From positions 1 to 64,000 of the forward strand of contig JAUNUJ010000008.1 of the NCBI GenBank assembly GCA_030538235.1: a stretch of DNA of 64,000 bases. The letters run 5' to 3'. The position numbers and the translations under genes are program-made. Shown here piece after piece: positions 44,328 to 53,231 of the stretch. The stretch's first letter is position 1; every line of letters starts with the position of its first letter. The notes under the pieces were generated by a model. The model saw only the letters and a program-made list of their open reading frames with translations, was not told the origin of the DNA and searched no databases. This DNA is from Alcaligenaceae bacterium. GTDB lineage: Bacteria > Pseudomonadota > Gammaproteobacteria > Burkholderiales > Burkholderiaceae_B.

Positions 44328-46694
44328 ATGGGACAATACAAAAAACTTTGGTGGACTCTCATTGCGACCATGATGGTAACCTTGTCAATTTTAGGTTACT
44401 ACGGGGTCGAGATTTATCGAACTGTGCCCCCTATACCGACACAGTATAAGGTAGAGAGTACAGAACAAGTCCTCATGACAAAAGAGGATATTTTGCGCGG
44501 ACAATCCGCCTGGCAAAGCACCGGTGGCATGCAGATTGGTTCAATCTGGGGTCATGGTGCCTATCAAGCACCGGACTGGACTGCTGACTGGCTACATCGC
44601 GAGCTTTTAGCTTGGTTAGATTTAGCGGCACAAGACGAGTTCGGCATGAATTATGACGCACTTGATCCGGGCCAACAAGGGCTGCTTGAAGGTCAACTAA
44701 AAGCAGAATACCGCCATAACACCTATGATGAAGCAACCGACACTGTGACCTTGAGCCCACGTCGAGCGCTAGCCATTGAACAAACAGGTCTATATTATCA
44801 GGCGCTCTACGGTGACGATCCGAGTCTACGAGGCTCACGCGAAAGTTTTGCCATGAAAGAAAACACTTTGGCAGATCCCGAGCGTCGCGAAAAATTAACT
44901 AATTTTTTCTTCTGGAGTGCCTGGGCAGCGGCAACGGATAGACCGGGTCACAACGTAACCTATACCAACAACTGGCCGCCTGAGCCTTTAATTGACAACG
45001 TGCCTTCAGGTGAAAATATTGTTTGGTCCATTCTCTCCATTATTATTCTGGTGGCAGGGATTGGTTTCTTAGTTTGGGCTTGGGCATTTCTTCGCAATGA
45101 GGAACCCGATACAACGGTTGCTCCAAAACGCGATCCGATTAGCACCATTGCGCTCACCGCTTCTCAAAAAGCCTTATGGAAATACGTCTTCCTGACTGTT
45201 GCTTTATTTGTTTTCCAGATATTTCTTGGTGGCGCCTTAGCGCACTATACCGTTGAGGGACAGCACTTCTACGGTATCGAATTATCAAAATGGTTCCCGT
45301 ATTCCTTACTCAGAACCTGGCACCTACAAAGTGCCGTACTTTGGATTGCCAGTGGTTTCCTAACGGCGGGGCTCTTTTTGACGCCCATCATCAATGGCGG
45401 CAAAGATCCTAAAGGCCAACAACTAGGGGTTAATATCTTATTTATTGCCTTACTCTTTGTGACCGTCGGCTCCTTTACCGGTAACTACATCGCTATTGCC
45501 GGTCATATGCCTGAACATCTAAACTTTATGTGGGGTCACCAAGGTTATGAGTATCTGGATTTAGGGCGAGTTTGGCAATTCCTGCTCTTTGTTGGTATTG
45601 CTTTCTGGCTATTCCTAATGCTTCGAGGCTTAATCAATGGACTTAAACAAGAAGGCGACAAGCACTTATTAGCTTTATTTACCGCTTCGGTCGTTGCCAT
45701 CGGTCTGTTCTACGGTACCGGCCTCTTTTACGGCGAGCATACACCATTACCGATTATGGAATATTGGCGTTGGTGGGTTGTTCATTTATGGGTAGAGGGC
45801 TTCTTCGAAGTCTTTGCAACTGCTTCCCTCTCCTTGATCTTCGTTTCACTCGGTCTGGTCTCCAAACGCATGGCAACCATTGCCACGTTAGCGGCCGCAT
45901 CGCTATTCATGGTAGGCGGCATACCGGGTACTTTCCACCACTTATATTTCGCTGGTACAACCACACCAGTGATGGCTGTGGGCGCGGCGTTTAGTGCTTT
46001 AGAAGTTGTTCCGTTAATCCTTCTAGGGCATGAAGCTTGGGAAAACTGGACGCTAAGAAATAAAGCGCCTTGGATGGAAAATCTCCGTTGGCCTTTAGTG
46101 TTCTTTATCGCCGTTGCTTTCTGGAATATGGTTGGTGCAGGTGTCTTCGGCTTTATGATTAATCCGCCAATCTCTTTATTCTACTTACAGGGCCTTAACA
46201 CCACGGCAGTCCATGCCCACGCGGCACTCTTCGGTGTTTATGGTTTCTTGGCTCTAGGCTTTATCTTGCTGGTTTTACGTTATCTTCGCCCGCAAATGGT
46301 CTTTAGTGAGAAGCTAATGAAAACCGGATTCTGGTCTTTAAACCTTGGCCTAGTTCTGATGATTGTTATCAGCTTGCTACCTATCGGTTTATACCAGTTT
46401 TATGCCAGTGTGACCAAGGGTATGTGGTATGCACGTAGCGAAGGCTTCTTACAGCAAGACTTCCTGGAATTATTGCGCTGGTTACGCACTATCGGTGATC
46501 TGGTCTTTATTGTTGGTGGTTTAGCAATCTTCTGGCAAGTCGTTAAAGGGCTCCTCAATAAGTCTGGTGCATCGTCACCGGTATTAGCTGCCACAGCCCA
46601 AGAGCTTGAAGAAGAGGCCTCCCACAGCTGCTGCGGTGGTTGCACCTCAGATGGTGGCGCTAGCAATCGCAAGGCAAATATAGAAACTCTCTAA
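44328..46694 (+). CDS. norB: Quinol-dependent nitric oxide reductase (single subunit)
   Basis: 788 residues from the ATG at 44328 (AGGAGC upstream); the frame extends 28 codons further but into the operator. Reduces NO to N2O with quinol, for denitrification or NO defence. The N-terminal NorC-like extension (periplasmic, residues about 35-240, GQSAWQSTGGMQIGSIWGHG) is fused to the 12-helix NorB core: HLQSAVLWIASGFLT with heme His, MWGHQGYEYLDLGRVWQ, LWVEGFFEVFATASLS with the conserved metal-site Glu, GTFHHLYFAG and NTTAVHAHAALFGVYGF. The C-terminus carries an odd Cys-rich tail (SHSCCGGC). Confidence 0.94.
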   Translation: MGQYKKLWWTLIATMMVTLSILGYYGVEIYRTVPPIPTQYKVESTEQVLMTKEDILRGQSAWQSTGGMQIGSIWGHGAYQAPDWTADWLHRELLAWLDLAAQDEFGMNYDALDPGQQGLLEGQLKAEYRHNTYDEATDTVTLSPRRALAIEQTGLYYQALYGDDPSLRGSRESFAMKENTLADPERREKLTNFFFWSAWAAATDRPGHNVTYTNNWPPEPLIDNVPSGENIVWSILSIIILVAGIGFLVWAWAFLRNEEPDTTVAPKRDPISTIALTASQKALWKYVFLTVALFVFQIFLGGALAHYTVEGQHFYGIELSKWFPYSLLRTWHLQSAVLWIASGFLTAGLFLTPIINGGKDPKGQQLGVNILFIALLFVTVGSFTGNYIAIAGHMPEHLNFMWGHQGYEYLDLGRVWQFLLFVGIAFWLFLMLRGLINGLKQEGDKHLLALFTASVVAIGLFYGTGLFYGEHTPLPIMEYWRWWVVHLWVEGFFEVFATASLSLIFVSLGLVSKRMATIATLAAASLFMVGGIPGTFHHLYFAGTTTPVMAVGAAFSALEVVPLILLGHEAWENWTLRNKAPWMENLRWPLVFFIAVAFWNMVGAGVFGFMINPPISLFYLQGLNTTAVHAHAALFGVYGFLALGFILLVLRYLRPQMVFSEKLMKTGFWSLNLGLVLMIVISLLPIGLYQFYASVTKGMWYARSEGFLQQDFLELLRWLRTIGDLVFIVGGLAIFWQVVKGLLNKSGASSPVLAATAQELEEEASHSCCGGCTSDGGASNRKANIETL

Positions 46695-46712
46695 TCAATA
46701 AGGAAAAATCTT

Positions 46713-46752
46713 AAAAGCGTTGTCCCTGTGAGTTTAGGGGCAACGCTTTTTT
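46713..46752 (+). terminator. Terminator of norB
   Basis: Fifteen-base-pair stem (46713-46727 with 46736-46750), left arm containing GCGTTGTCCCT, followed by six T. The inner part (GTTGTCCCT, TGA, TTAGGG, CAAC) recurs at 47269-47293. Confidence 0.9.
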
Positions 46753-46809
46753 CATGTCTTTGGTATTGACAAAGCCTGATAGCTTTTCGCAGAATGTGAG
46801 TAGTTCTTG

Positions 46810-46926
46810 CTACTTTTCGTCCGTAGCAAGCAGTGTTTTTGAGTCTAATGTTACCCCGCTAAATCGAAGGTCCAATTGGTATATGCATTCAGCTATCTCT
46901 ACAGCTTGCTCAAAGTTGCTCAGCAT
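46810..46926 (-). pseudogene. Small ORF fragment of unknown origin
   Basis: Starting at ATG 46926 the minus strand codes 38 residues (MLSNFEQAVEIAECIYQLD to LLATDEK) and stops at 46810. After the TAG the same frame stays open for 32 more codons with protein-like composition (QELLTFCEKLSGFVN), so the stop may be a nonsense mutation in an older gene. No family recognised. Could also be chance. Confidence 0.35.
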
Positions 46927-46977
46927 TGAGAGCCCGTCAATCTCCTGTTAATCTTATTCCGAAAATAACAGTGATAA

Positions 46978-47178
46978 CTAACAACCCACTACATCTCGTT
47001 CGTTTTGTACTTTCAAAATTGTAAGACGTTCAATCGCTGGACGCTCGATGGCGTATAGAGCCACAAGCAAACGCTTTAAAGAGTTGTTCTTTCCATTTTC
47101 CTCGTTAAGCATTTGAATAATAGAGGATATTGACTTTCTTTTCTCAAACAAACAGCGCGACACCCTCGGGTCACCCAA
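46978..47178 (-). CDS. Small hypothetical ORF, 66 codons
   Basis: Minus-strand frame starting at TTG 47178 and ending at 46978. It predicts a mostly helical basic protein (SISSIIQMLNEENGKNNSLK, then LLVALYAIERPAIERL). No domain recognised and no good ribosome site. It lies upstream of the broken frame at 46810-46926 and may be part of the same decayed gene. Confidence 0.3.
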   Translation of the reverse strand: MGDPRVSRCLFEKRKSISSIIQMLNEENGKNNSLKRLLVALYAIERPAIERLTILKVQNERDVVGC

Positions 47179-47233
47179 AAACCCGTCATTTCATACTAAG
47201 CTATTAATTTATAAGGAAAGACCGGGTGACCCG
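47167..47233. repeat. Inverted repeat across the start of the small ORF
   Basis: CGGGTCACCC (47167-47176) and its reverse complement GGGTGACCCG (47224-47233) flank an A/T-rich stretch. Each arm is itself nearly symmetrical (GGGTnACCC). Operator pair, recombination relic or element end are all possible. Confidence 0.4.
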
Positions 47234-47265
47234 TGCGAAAAGTGCTGATGACAGAAGAGACAGGT

Positions 47266-47300
47266 GTGTTGTCCCTCTGAAATTAGGGACAACACCTTTT
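47266..47300 (+). terminator. Hairpin next to the ccmI end
   Basis: GTGTTGTCCCT (47266-47276), 8-base loop, AGGGACAACAC (47285-47295), then CTTTT. It is the near copy of the norB terminator core. It points away from norB, while ccmI ends from the other side at 47317 and has no good U-tract in its own direction. Confidence 0.7.
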
Positions 47301-47316
47301 AATTTAAACCTAAAGA

Positions 47317-48147
47317 TTACTGATGTGGATTAGGACCACTCGCCGGTACACCCAACATAAAATCGGGATGTGGTGATCCAGAACCTGATGGCGCACCCAT
47401 CGTCGGCTCAGCCATAATGCTACCCATGGCACCACTGGGGTGACCGCCACCCTCACCAAAGATATCTATCTCACGCTCTTTAAGTAATTCAGCGTAAGCG
47501 ACTGGATCACTTTCAGCCAGCTTAGCTTCATCTAACTGCTCTTGAATCCAGATTTTATCTTCCTCTTGTATGCTTTGATCAGCCAACAAGCGCTCCCAAC
47601 TCTTAATAGCTTCTACATAATCACCCTGTTGGAACATAGCACCGCCCAACAGCATTAATGCATCAGGATTATTGGCTTCAAGCGCTAAGGCCTGACTGAT
47701 TAACTCCATGGGTTTGCCTTCAAAACCGCCACGATAAATGGCCAATGCGCCGGCAAATAAAGCCAAATTATTAGGATCTTTTTCGACCAAGGGCCACGCC
47801 TTACCAAAACGGGCTACTGCATCTTCGTAGCGCCCCATCGCCCTATAACTATGAGCCAACATCAATTGACCGTTAAAGTCTTCGGGATTGGCCTCTACGC
47901 GTTGCTCTAATAATGACACCGCATCGATAAACTGGCCGATATTGCCGGTACGCTCAAACGTCGCCGCTGGATCCCTTTGATCCTTTAAGTATAGAAAATA
48001 AAATACGCTACCGGCGATCAGCGGAATCAGTAAAAAGCCAAAATACCAACTGCGACCACTATCCTTTGGACGCACACGTAAAAACAATAAAATACAAACA
48101 AGCAGTGCTACAACCACACCACCGATTATCCAATAAGACGTTTCCAT
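47317..48147 (-). CDS. ccmI: Cytochrome c biogenesis protein CcmI (TPR domain)
   Basis: 276 residues. CcmI binds the C-terminus of apocytochrome c and presents it to the heme ligation complex. Two N-terminal membrane helices (residues about 5-23 and 36-52) bracket a short loop, then TPR units follow: DFNGQLMLAHSYRAMGRYED, NNLALFAGALAIYRGGFEGK, NPDALMLLGGAMFQQGDYVE. The C-terminus is a Gly/Pro-rich tail. Last gene of the ccm run; its ATG overlaps the ccmH stop by one base. Confidence 0.88.
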   Translation of the reverse strand: METSYWIIGGVVVALLVCILLFLRVRPKDSGRSWYFGFLLIPLIAGSVFYFLYLKDQRDPAATFERTGNIGQFIDAVSLLEQRVEANPEDFNGQLMLAHSYRAMGRYEDAVARFGKAWPLVEKDPNNLALFAGALAIYRGGFEGKPMELISQALALEANNPDALMLLGGAMFQQGDYVEAIKSWERLLADQSIQEEDKIWIQEQLDEAKLAESDPVAYAELLKEREIDIFGEGGGHPSGAMGSIMAEPTMGAPSGSGSPHPDFMLGVPASGPNPHQ

Positions 48148-48641
48148 TATTCAGCCGACTCCGAATCATTCATATCTAAACCCTTGCCCTGCTTGCCAAT
48201 AGTGCGAAGTAAAAAAACCATCATCAACAATAAAACTATCGCAGGACCAAACCAAAGTAATAATGTCGTGCCATTAAAGGCCGGTTTGTAATTAATAAAT
48301 TCACCATATCTATCAACCATATGCTGAACGATCTCATCATCACTTTTACCCAAACTGAGCTGCAAACGAATCTCAGCTTTTAAATCATCAGCCAAACCGG
48401 CGCCCGACTCTGCTATCGATTGGTTTTGACAGACCAAACAGCGTAAATTTTTAGCCAAATTATGCTCACGCTGTTCCAACTCCGGTGATAAAACAATTTG
48501 CTCTGTCACCTGCGCCTGTACAGTTGAACTAATTAAATTGACAAACAAAAAACCTAATACAGCGCTTAGAAACAAGGCCAGTAATTTGTTATTAAAAAAC
48601 TTTTTCATAAGATTAAATATATTTTTGCGATTAACAGACAC
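48147..48641 (-). CDS. ccmH: Cytochrome c biogenesis thiol protein CcmH
   Basis: 164 residues from the GTG directly after the ccmG stop; an ATG at 48608 is an alternative and gives a tidier signal peptide (MKKFFNNKLLALFLSAVLG). CcmH reduces the thiols of apocytochrome c before heme attachment. The redox motif LRCLVCQNQSIAES is intact, a helix GKSDDEIVQHMVDRYGEFI follows and one C-terminal membrane helix (LLWFGPAIVLLLMMVFLL) anchors it. It is the short form, with the TPR part encoded separately as ccmI. Confidence 0.92.
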   Translation of the reverse strand: MSVNRKNIFNLMKKFFNNKLLALFLSAVLGFLFVNLISSTVQAQVTEQIVLSPELEQREHNLAKNLRCLVCQNQSIAESGAGLADDLKAEIRLQLSLGKSDDEIVQHMVDRYGEFINYKPAFNGTTLLLWFGPAIVLLLMMVFLLRTIGKQGKGLDMNDSESAE

Positions 48642-49184
48642 TTAGTTAGCCTGTCTTTGCTCCAAGGCTCGTTGCACCGCCGGTAATAAATTCTGCGTCC
48701 AAGACTCATCATCAAAGGCACCCACATGACGGTGAGTAATAATACCCTGCTCATTGATGACATAGGTTTCAGGCACACCATAAACGCCTAAATCCAGACC
48801 TAGACGACCGCTTTCATCTTGTAGGCTGAGGCGATAGGGATCACCCAAATCGCGCAGCCAACGCAGCGCTGGACCGGTCTGATCCTTGTAATTCAGACCA
48901 ACAAGAACCACCTCCTCCGGCAAGGGTTGTTCTACAAAAATTTTATGCTCGTATTGACATGCTTCGCACCATGAAGCCCAGACATTCAAGACAAAAATCT
49001 GCCCCTTGAATAGGGATTCATCATAGCTTTGATTTTGATTTTTCAATGACGGCAAATCAAAGCTAGGCATTGGCTTACCCACCAAGGCAGATGAGAGAGG
49101 CTTTTGCCCTCGACCTAAACCTATGGCCAGCAATAACACCAAGGAGCCCAATAGCAATAAGGGCCAAAAACGTTTAAGCCACAT
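48642..49184 (-). CDS. ccmG: Thiol:disulfide interchange protein CcmG (DsbE)
   Basis: 180 residues from the ATG at 49184 (AAGGAG upstream), overlapping the ccmF stop by 11 bases; the frame is open further back into ccmF without homology. Membrane-anchored thioredoxin that supplies electrons for apocytochrome reduction. The helix LLLLGSLVLLLAIGL is followed by the thioredoxin fold with active site ASWCEACQYEHK and the cis-Pro region GVYGVPETYVI, which carries the CcmG-type Glu. Confidence 0.95.
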   Translation of the reverse strand: MWLKRFWPLLLLGSLVLLLAIGLGRGQKPLSSALVGKPMPSFDLPSLKNQNQSYDESLFKGQIFVLNVWASWCEACQYEHKIFVEQPLPEEVVLVGLNYKDQTGPALRWLRDLGDPYRLSLQDESGRLGLDLGVYGVPETYVINEQGIITHRHVGAFDDESWTQNLLPAVQRALEQRQAN

Positions 49185-51144
49185 CAGCAACTCCTTTTGT
49201 TTGAGAATCGTTTTTGAACTTTTGTCGCTTGACCCCACCAAATGACAGATAAGCAGCAATCGCCATCATGATAAATCCAGCCCAAACCCAATTCATTAAA
49301 GGTTTATAGTAAAAACGAATAGTCCAAGGACTGGCTTCAAAATCCGTTCCTTGCATCTCACCTAAACTCATATACAGATCGCGTAAAAAGCCACGATTAA
49401 TCGAGGTCTCTGTGGTCGGTTCACCACCGGAGAAGTACTGTCGCTTTTCCGGGCGTAGACGGGCCAAGCGCTTCCCATCGACTGAGACGTCAAAATGCCC
49501 AATCAGTGAATCGAAGTTAGGACCAACCTTGCCCTCAAGGTGCATAAAACTAACATCATAGCCTTCGATATGCAAGGTTTGACGAGGATAAATGACTCGG
49601 TTGTATTCGACCGCATAGTTATTAGCGGCCAAGGAACCAACGACAAACACTGCCAAACCCAGATGACCCAAATTCATGCCCAGAAAGTGTAAAGGCAACT
49701 TCCAAAGGGCCTGTTTATTACGACGCATTCGGTCTATCAGCAGATATATCGATGAGAAAGCAACCCACCAAGCCGCCGTGAACCCTAAACCGAGCCACAA
49801 AGAAAAACCATCCCAAAACATCGGCATGCTCATACCGAGTAGTGTCGCCGGCACCAAAGGAATAATCAGATCCTTTGACATGCGAGCAACACGGTCATAT
49901 TTCCATCGAGCAAAAATGCCAAAAGGCACGAAAATCAAAAGCAACAACCACAAAGGGGCTAAGACCGACTCAAAATAAGGAGGGCCCACAGAAAACTGGC
50001 CGACCCCGAATGCCTCAGTAAACAGCGGAAATAATGTCCCCACCATCACGGTGATACATGACACCACGAGCAGGACATTATTTATTAACAGCAAAGACTC
50101 TCTAGAAAATATGGCAAAGCTTTGTTCATTTTCTTGAAGTTTTGGTGCGCGCCACGCATAAAGCGTGAGAGCCACACCGATCACGACAAATAGGAAGATC
50201 AAAATAAAGACACCGCGAGTCGCATCACTGGCAAAGGCATGAACTGAGGTTAAAACACCTGAACGCACGAGGAAAGTACCCAGTAAGGCCAAGGCAAACG
50301 AGGCAATACTTAATAAAATGCTCCAATGCCGGAATACTTGGCGCTTTTCAGCCACTAACAAGCAATGAATCAAGGCGGTCAAGCAAAACCATGGCATCAG
50401 GGAGGCATTTTCCACCGGATCCCAGAACCACCAGCCGCCCCAACCAAGCTCATAGTAAGCCCACATACTGCCAATTAAAATGCCAATGGATAAAAACCCC
50501 CAAGCAGCCAAAGCCCATGGTCGACAGCTAGCTGCCCAAGCTCTGCCAGCTTCACCGGTGATTAAGGCTGCCAAAGACAAGGCAAAGACATGGGTGGTGC
50601 CGACATAACCTAGGTATAAAAAGGGCGGATGCACCACTAAACCGATATCCTGCAGCAACGGGTTCAAATCAGCCCCCTCGGGTGGGGCTGGTTCAATGAG
50701 ATTAAAGGGGCTGGAACCGGCCAGAATAAACAGTAGAAATCCCGTCATCACCGCATTCAGCACGCCAAGGGCATTGAGTGCCAAGCCCGGCGTCAACATC
50801 TTAGACCAACGCTGAAAAATTTGATTCCAAATAGCTAAAAGCAAGGCCCAAAATAACAGTGAGCCTTCATGACCACCCCAGGCCGCCGAAATTTTATAAA
50901 AAACGGGTAGTTGGCTATTAGAATGCTGAGCCACATAGCGCACATAAAACAAGTCATTAACCAGCAAAACTAACAACGCGATAAAGGCAATCAAGACCAG
51001 CAAGTTGGTCAAGCTACCGCTGAGTTTGACTAGAGGAATTAAATCCTGACGCTTTTGTGCAGCATAAAAGGCAGCGATTGCCGCAAATAGGGAAAACATG
51101 ACGCCTAGCAATAAGGCAAAACTACCTAAATTCACCCAAATCAT
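49174..51144 (-). CDS. ccmF: Heme lyase subunit CcmF
   Basis: 656 residues with about fifteen membrane helices. CcmF, with CcmH and CcmI, links heme covalently to CXXCH sites in the periplasm. The tryptophan-rich WWD motif is clear (WGGWWFWDPVENASLMPW), as are HEGSLLFWALLL and the heme-binding histidines in VVHPPFLYLGYVG and RVIYPRQTLHIEG regions. Full length. Four-base overlap with ccmE. Confidence 0.97.
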   Translation of the reverse strand: MIWVNLGSFALLLGVMFSLFAAIAAFYAAQKRQDLIPLVKLSGSLTNLLVLIAFIALLVLLVNDLFYVRYVAQHSNSQLPVFYKISAAWGGHEGSLLFWALLLAIWNQIFQRWSKMLTPGLALNALGVLNAVMTGFLLFILAGSSPFNLIEPAPPEGADLNPLLQDIGLVVHPPFLYLGYVGTTHVFALSLAALITGEAGRAWAASCRPWALAAWGFLSIGILIGSMWAYYELGWGGWWFWDPVENASLMPWFCLTALIHCLLVAEKRQVFRHWSILLSIASFALALLGTFLVRSGVLTSVHAFASDATRGVFILIFLFVVIGVALTLYAWRAPKLQENEQSFAIFSRESLLLINNVLLVVSCITVMVGTLFPLFTEAFGVGQFSVGPPYFESVLAPLWLLLLIFVPFGIFARWKYDRVARMSKDLIIPLVPATLLGMSMPMFWDGFSLWLGLGFTAAWWVAFSSIYLLIDRMRRNKQALWKLPLHFLGMNLGHLGLAVFVVGSLAANNYAVEYNRVIYPRQTLHIEGYDVSFMHLEGKVGPNFDSLIGHFDVSVDGKRLARLRPEKRQYFSGGEPTTETSINRGFLRDLYMSLGEMQGTDFEASPWTIRFYYKPLMNWVWAGFIMMAIAAYLSFGGVKRQKFKNDSQTKGVADVA

Positions 51145-51617
51145 TGTGCCACCTCTGTTTTGGAGCCATCTAAGGGAATGGCACCACCAGTATACTTCTC
51201 ATGCATGCCGGTAGCGGCTTTTGCAACCTCGGGTGGCATGTAGTTTTCATCATGTTTGGCAAAGACTCGGCTCGCTACAAAGCGTTCGCCATTCCATTCA
51301 CCCTCTAGGACAGCTCCTTGACCTTCGCCAAAGAGATCCGGCAACAGTCCTTCGTAGCTAACCGGAATGGAGTCCCAATCGTCAATCAAATCAAAATCAA
51401 TCTGCACCGAATCCTTGTGTTTGACTAAGGTTCCTGGTTTCACCAGACCACCGACTCGCACGTATTTATCAACCGCTACCTTGTCGGCACGCACCTCTGT
51501 CGGCGTATGGAAAAACACCATATTATTACGCAATGCATTGACCACTAGGATAGTACAAGCAATTAAAACAAGCACTAATGCCAAAACCCAAAGCAATCGC
51601 TTTTGTCGCTTATTCAT
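51141..51617 (-). CDS. ccmE: Heme chaperone CcmE
   Basis: 158 residues. Holds heme covalently in transit from CcmC to CcmF. N-terminal membrane anchor (LLWVLALVLVLIACTILVV), OB-fold with VRVGGLVKPGTL and ISYEG-like PVSYEGLLPDLFGEGQG, and the heme-binding histidine with the following Tyr in AKHDENYMPPEV. Normal length. Overlaps both neighbours by four bases. Confidence 0.96.
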   Translation of the reverse strand: MNKRQKRLLWVLALVLVLIACTILVVNALRNNMVFFHTPTEVRADKVAVDKYVRVGGLVKPGTLVKHKDSVQIDFDLIDDWDSIPVSYEGLLPDLFGEGQGAVLEGEWNGERFVASRVFAKHDENYMPPEVAKAATGMHEKYTGGAIPLDGSKTEVAQ

Positions 51618-51799
51618 TTATCACCTTTTTTAGAAGCCAAAAGTCGAATTCTACGAAACCGCTTTAGCGTTTTCTGTTTTAACTGCAACAAAGAAACGCC
51701 CTCGATTATAAGCAGTAATACGCACAGTAAGAAAACAGACCAAACATAAACCCCATGGCCACCCATGGTTAAAAAATCATTCAAGGACTGCCAGTACAT
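51614..51799 (-). CDS. ccmD: Heme exporter protein CcmD
   Basis: 61 residues from the ATG at 51799, which overlaps the ccmC stop (TAATG) and has GGAGGG upstream. One membrane helix (VYVWSVFLLCVLLLIIEGVS) with the family motif FLTMGGHGVYVW before it and a basic cytoplasmic tail. CcmD is needed to release holo-CcmE from CcmABC. Confidence 0.93.
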   Translation of the reverse strand: MYWQSLNDFLTMGGHGVYVWSVFLLCVLLLIIEGVSLLQLKQKTLKRFRRIRLLASKKGDK

Positions 51800-52584
51800 T
51801 AGTGACCCTCCTTGCCAAGTAGGACTTGCTGCGCCCAATCGCTATGAGCGTATTTATTGAGTAATAACCAACGCGCACGAGCTAGAATCACCCCGATCGC
51901 ATAAGCCCAAGCGGCAAAGGTCATAAACATCAAGGCATAAAACATATCGGGATGGATAGAAATACCGCGATTCATGCTGATACTCGCGCCCTGATGCAAG
52001 GTATTCCACCAAACCACCGAAAAATAAATAATCGGCACATTGGCCACACCTACAATAGACCAGAGTGCGGCCACTAAGTTCGCTCTTTGTTCACTACGAA
52101 TGCTTTGCAACAAGGCTATTAAGCCCAAATAAAGAAATAACAACAACAACATAGCAGTTAAACGTGCATCCCAGACCCAATAGGTACCCCAAGTCGGTTT
52201 ACCCCAAATAGCACCGCTTAACAAAGACAATAAACACATCAAGGCACCCGTCGGCACCATTGCCCGCACCATTAAAATTGACGTATGGGTGCGCCAGACA
52301 AGATAAATAATGGACCAAAAGGCCATCGCCACATAAATAATCATGGCCATCCAGCTACTGGGCACATGTAGGAACATTATTCTATAGCTATTACCCTGCA
52401 CCGCATCCACCGGTGCAAATAAAAAGCCGTAAATACAACCAATAATCCCTAATACCACGGCGATTAACAAGGCGGCCATAGAGCCACGCTTTGCAAAGCG
52501 CTCGAAGTATAAGGGACTAGCAAAACGACGCCAAGTTTTTACTTGCTGAGAGTCTTGAGTGTAGTTGCTCATTTGTTTATTCAT
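51799..52584 (-). CDS. ccmC: Heme exporter protein CcmC
   Basis: 261 residues from the ATG at 52584; an ATG at 52572 is equally possible. Six-helix protein that attaches heme to CcmE. The WWD domain reads WGTYWVWDARLTAMLLL and the heme-ligand histidines lie in FLHVPSSWMAMIIYV and WWNTLHQGASI. Start overlaps the ccmB stop. Confidence 0.95.
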   Translation of the reverse strand: MNKQMSNYTQDSQQVKTWRRFASPLYFERFAKRGSMAALLIAVVLGIIGCIYGFLFAPVDAVQGNSYRIMFLHVPSSWMAMIIYVAMAFWSIIYLVWRTHTSILMVRAMVPTGALMCLLSLLSGAIWGKPTWGTYWVWDARLTAMLLLLFLYLGLIALLQSIRSEQRANLVAALWSIVGVANVPIIYFSVVWWNTLHQGASISMNRGISIHPDMFYALMFMTFAAWAYAIGVILARARWLLLNKYAHSDWAQQVLLGKEGH

Positions 52585-53221
52585 AGGTAGTTTTAATAGC
52601 AAAACGCGAAGCCCATGGAAAAAAGAACCATGAGAACAATGCCAAGGCCATTAATAATTGCAAATGGGCTAAGTGATTCTGCTCATCAAGCGCCCCTGCC
52701 GCAAAAATTAGGGCTGGCACACAGAGCGGAATATATAGCAAGGCAGGTAATAAACTTTGCGACAATCCCACTGTCAACGCCGCTGCTAAGGTACCTACCG
52801 CCGTTAAAATCAAAGTAAAAAAGAACAACAAGGGTAAGATTCGGATTATTTGTTTAAATTCAAAATGATATTGCACAGCCAGCAACAAAGCACCAAACAA
52901 TAAGGGCAAACAAATACACAACCAATGCGCAAGCATCTTGCTATAAATAAAATATACGGCATCAATCGGCGACAACAACATTTGTGCGAGACTGCCGTCT
53001 TGAAAATCATCTTCAAAAATCAGTGACAGTGACAATAAATTCGCTAACAAAGCGGCAATCATCATCACCCCTAAGCCGATTTGTTGCAAAAACTCAGGAT
53101 CCCCGCTAATCGCTAGGGGAAATAAAGCCGCGACTAACAGCAAAAAAAACACCGCTCGATAAATCGCTGAACGATTTTTAAGCATCAACAGTACTTCGCG
53201 AGCAGTCAGGGATAACAACAT
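52577..53221 (-). CDS. ccmB: Heme exporter permease CcmB
   Basis: 214 residues, six membrane helices. Permease of the CcmAB ATPase that drives release of heme-loaded CcmE. Seen: TAREVLLMLKNRSAIYRAVFF, LIFEDDFQDGSLAQMLLSP, and the closing LPALLYIPLCVPALIFAAGAL. Ten bases separate it from ccmA. Confidence 0.94.
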   Translation of the reverse strand: MLLSLTAREVLLMLKNRSAIYRAVFFLLLVAALFPLAISGDPEFLQQIGLGVMMIAALLANLLSLSLIFEDDFQDGSLAQMLLSPIDAVYFIYSKMLAHWLCICLPLLFGALLLAVQYHFEFKQIIRILPLLFFFTLILTAVGTLAAALTVGLSQSLLPALLYIPLCVPALIFAAGALDEQNHLAHLQLLMALALFSWFFFPWASRFAIKTTYE

Positions 53222-53231
53222 AGTGACTCGC

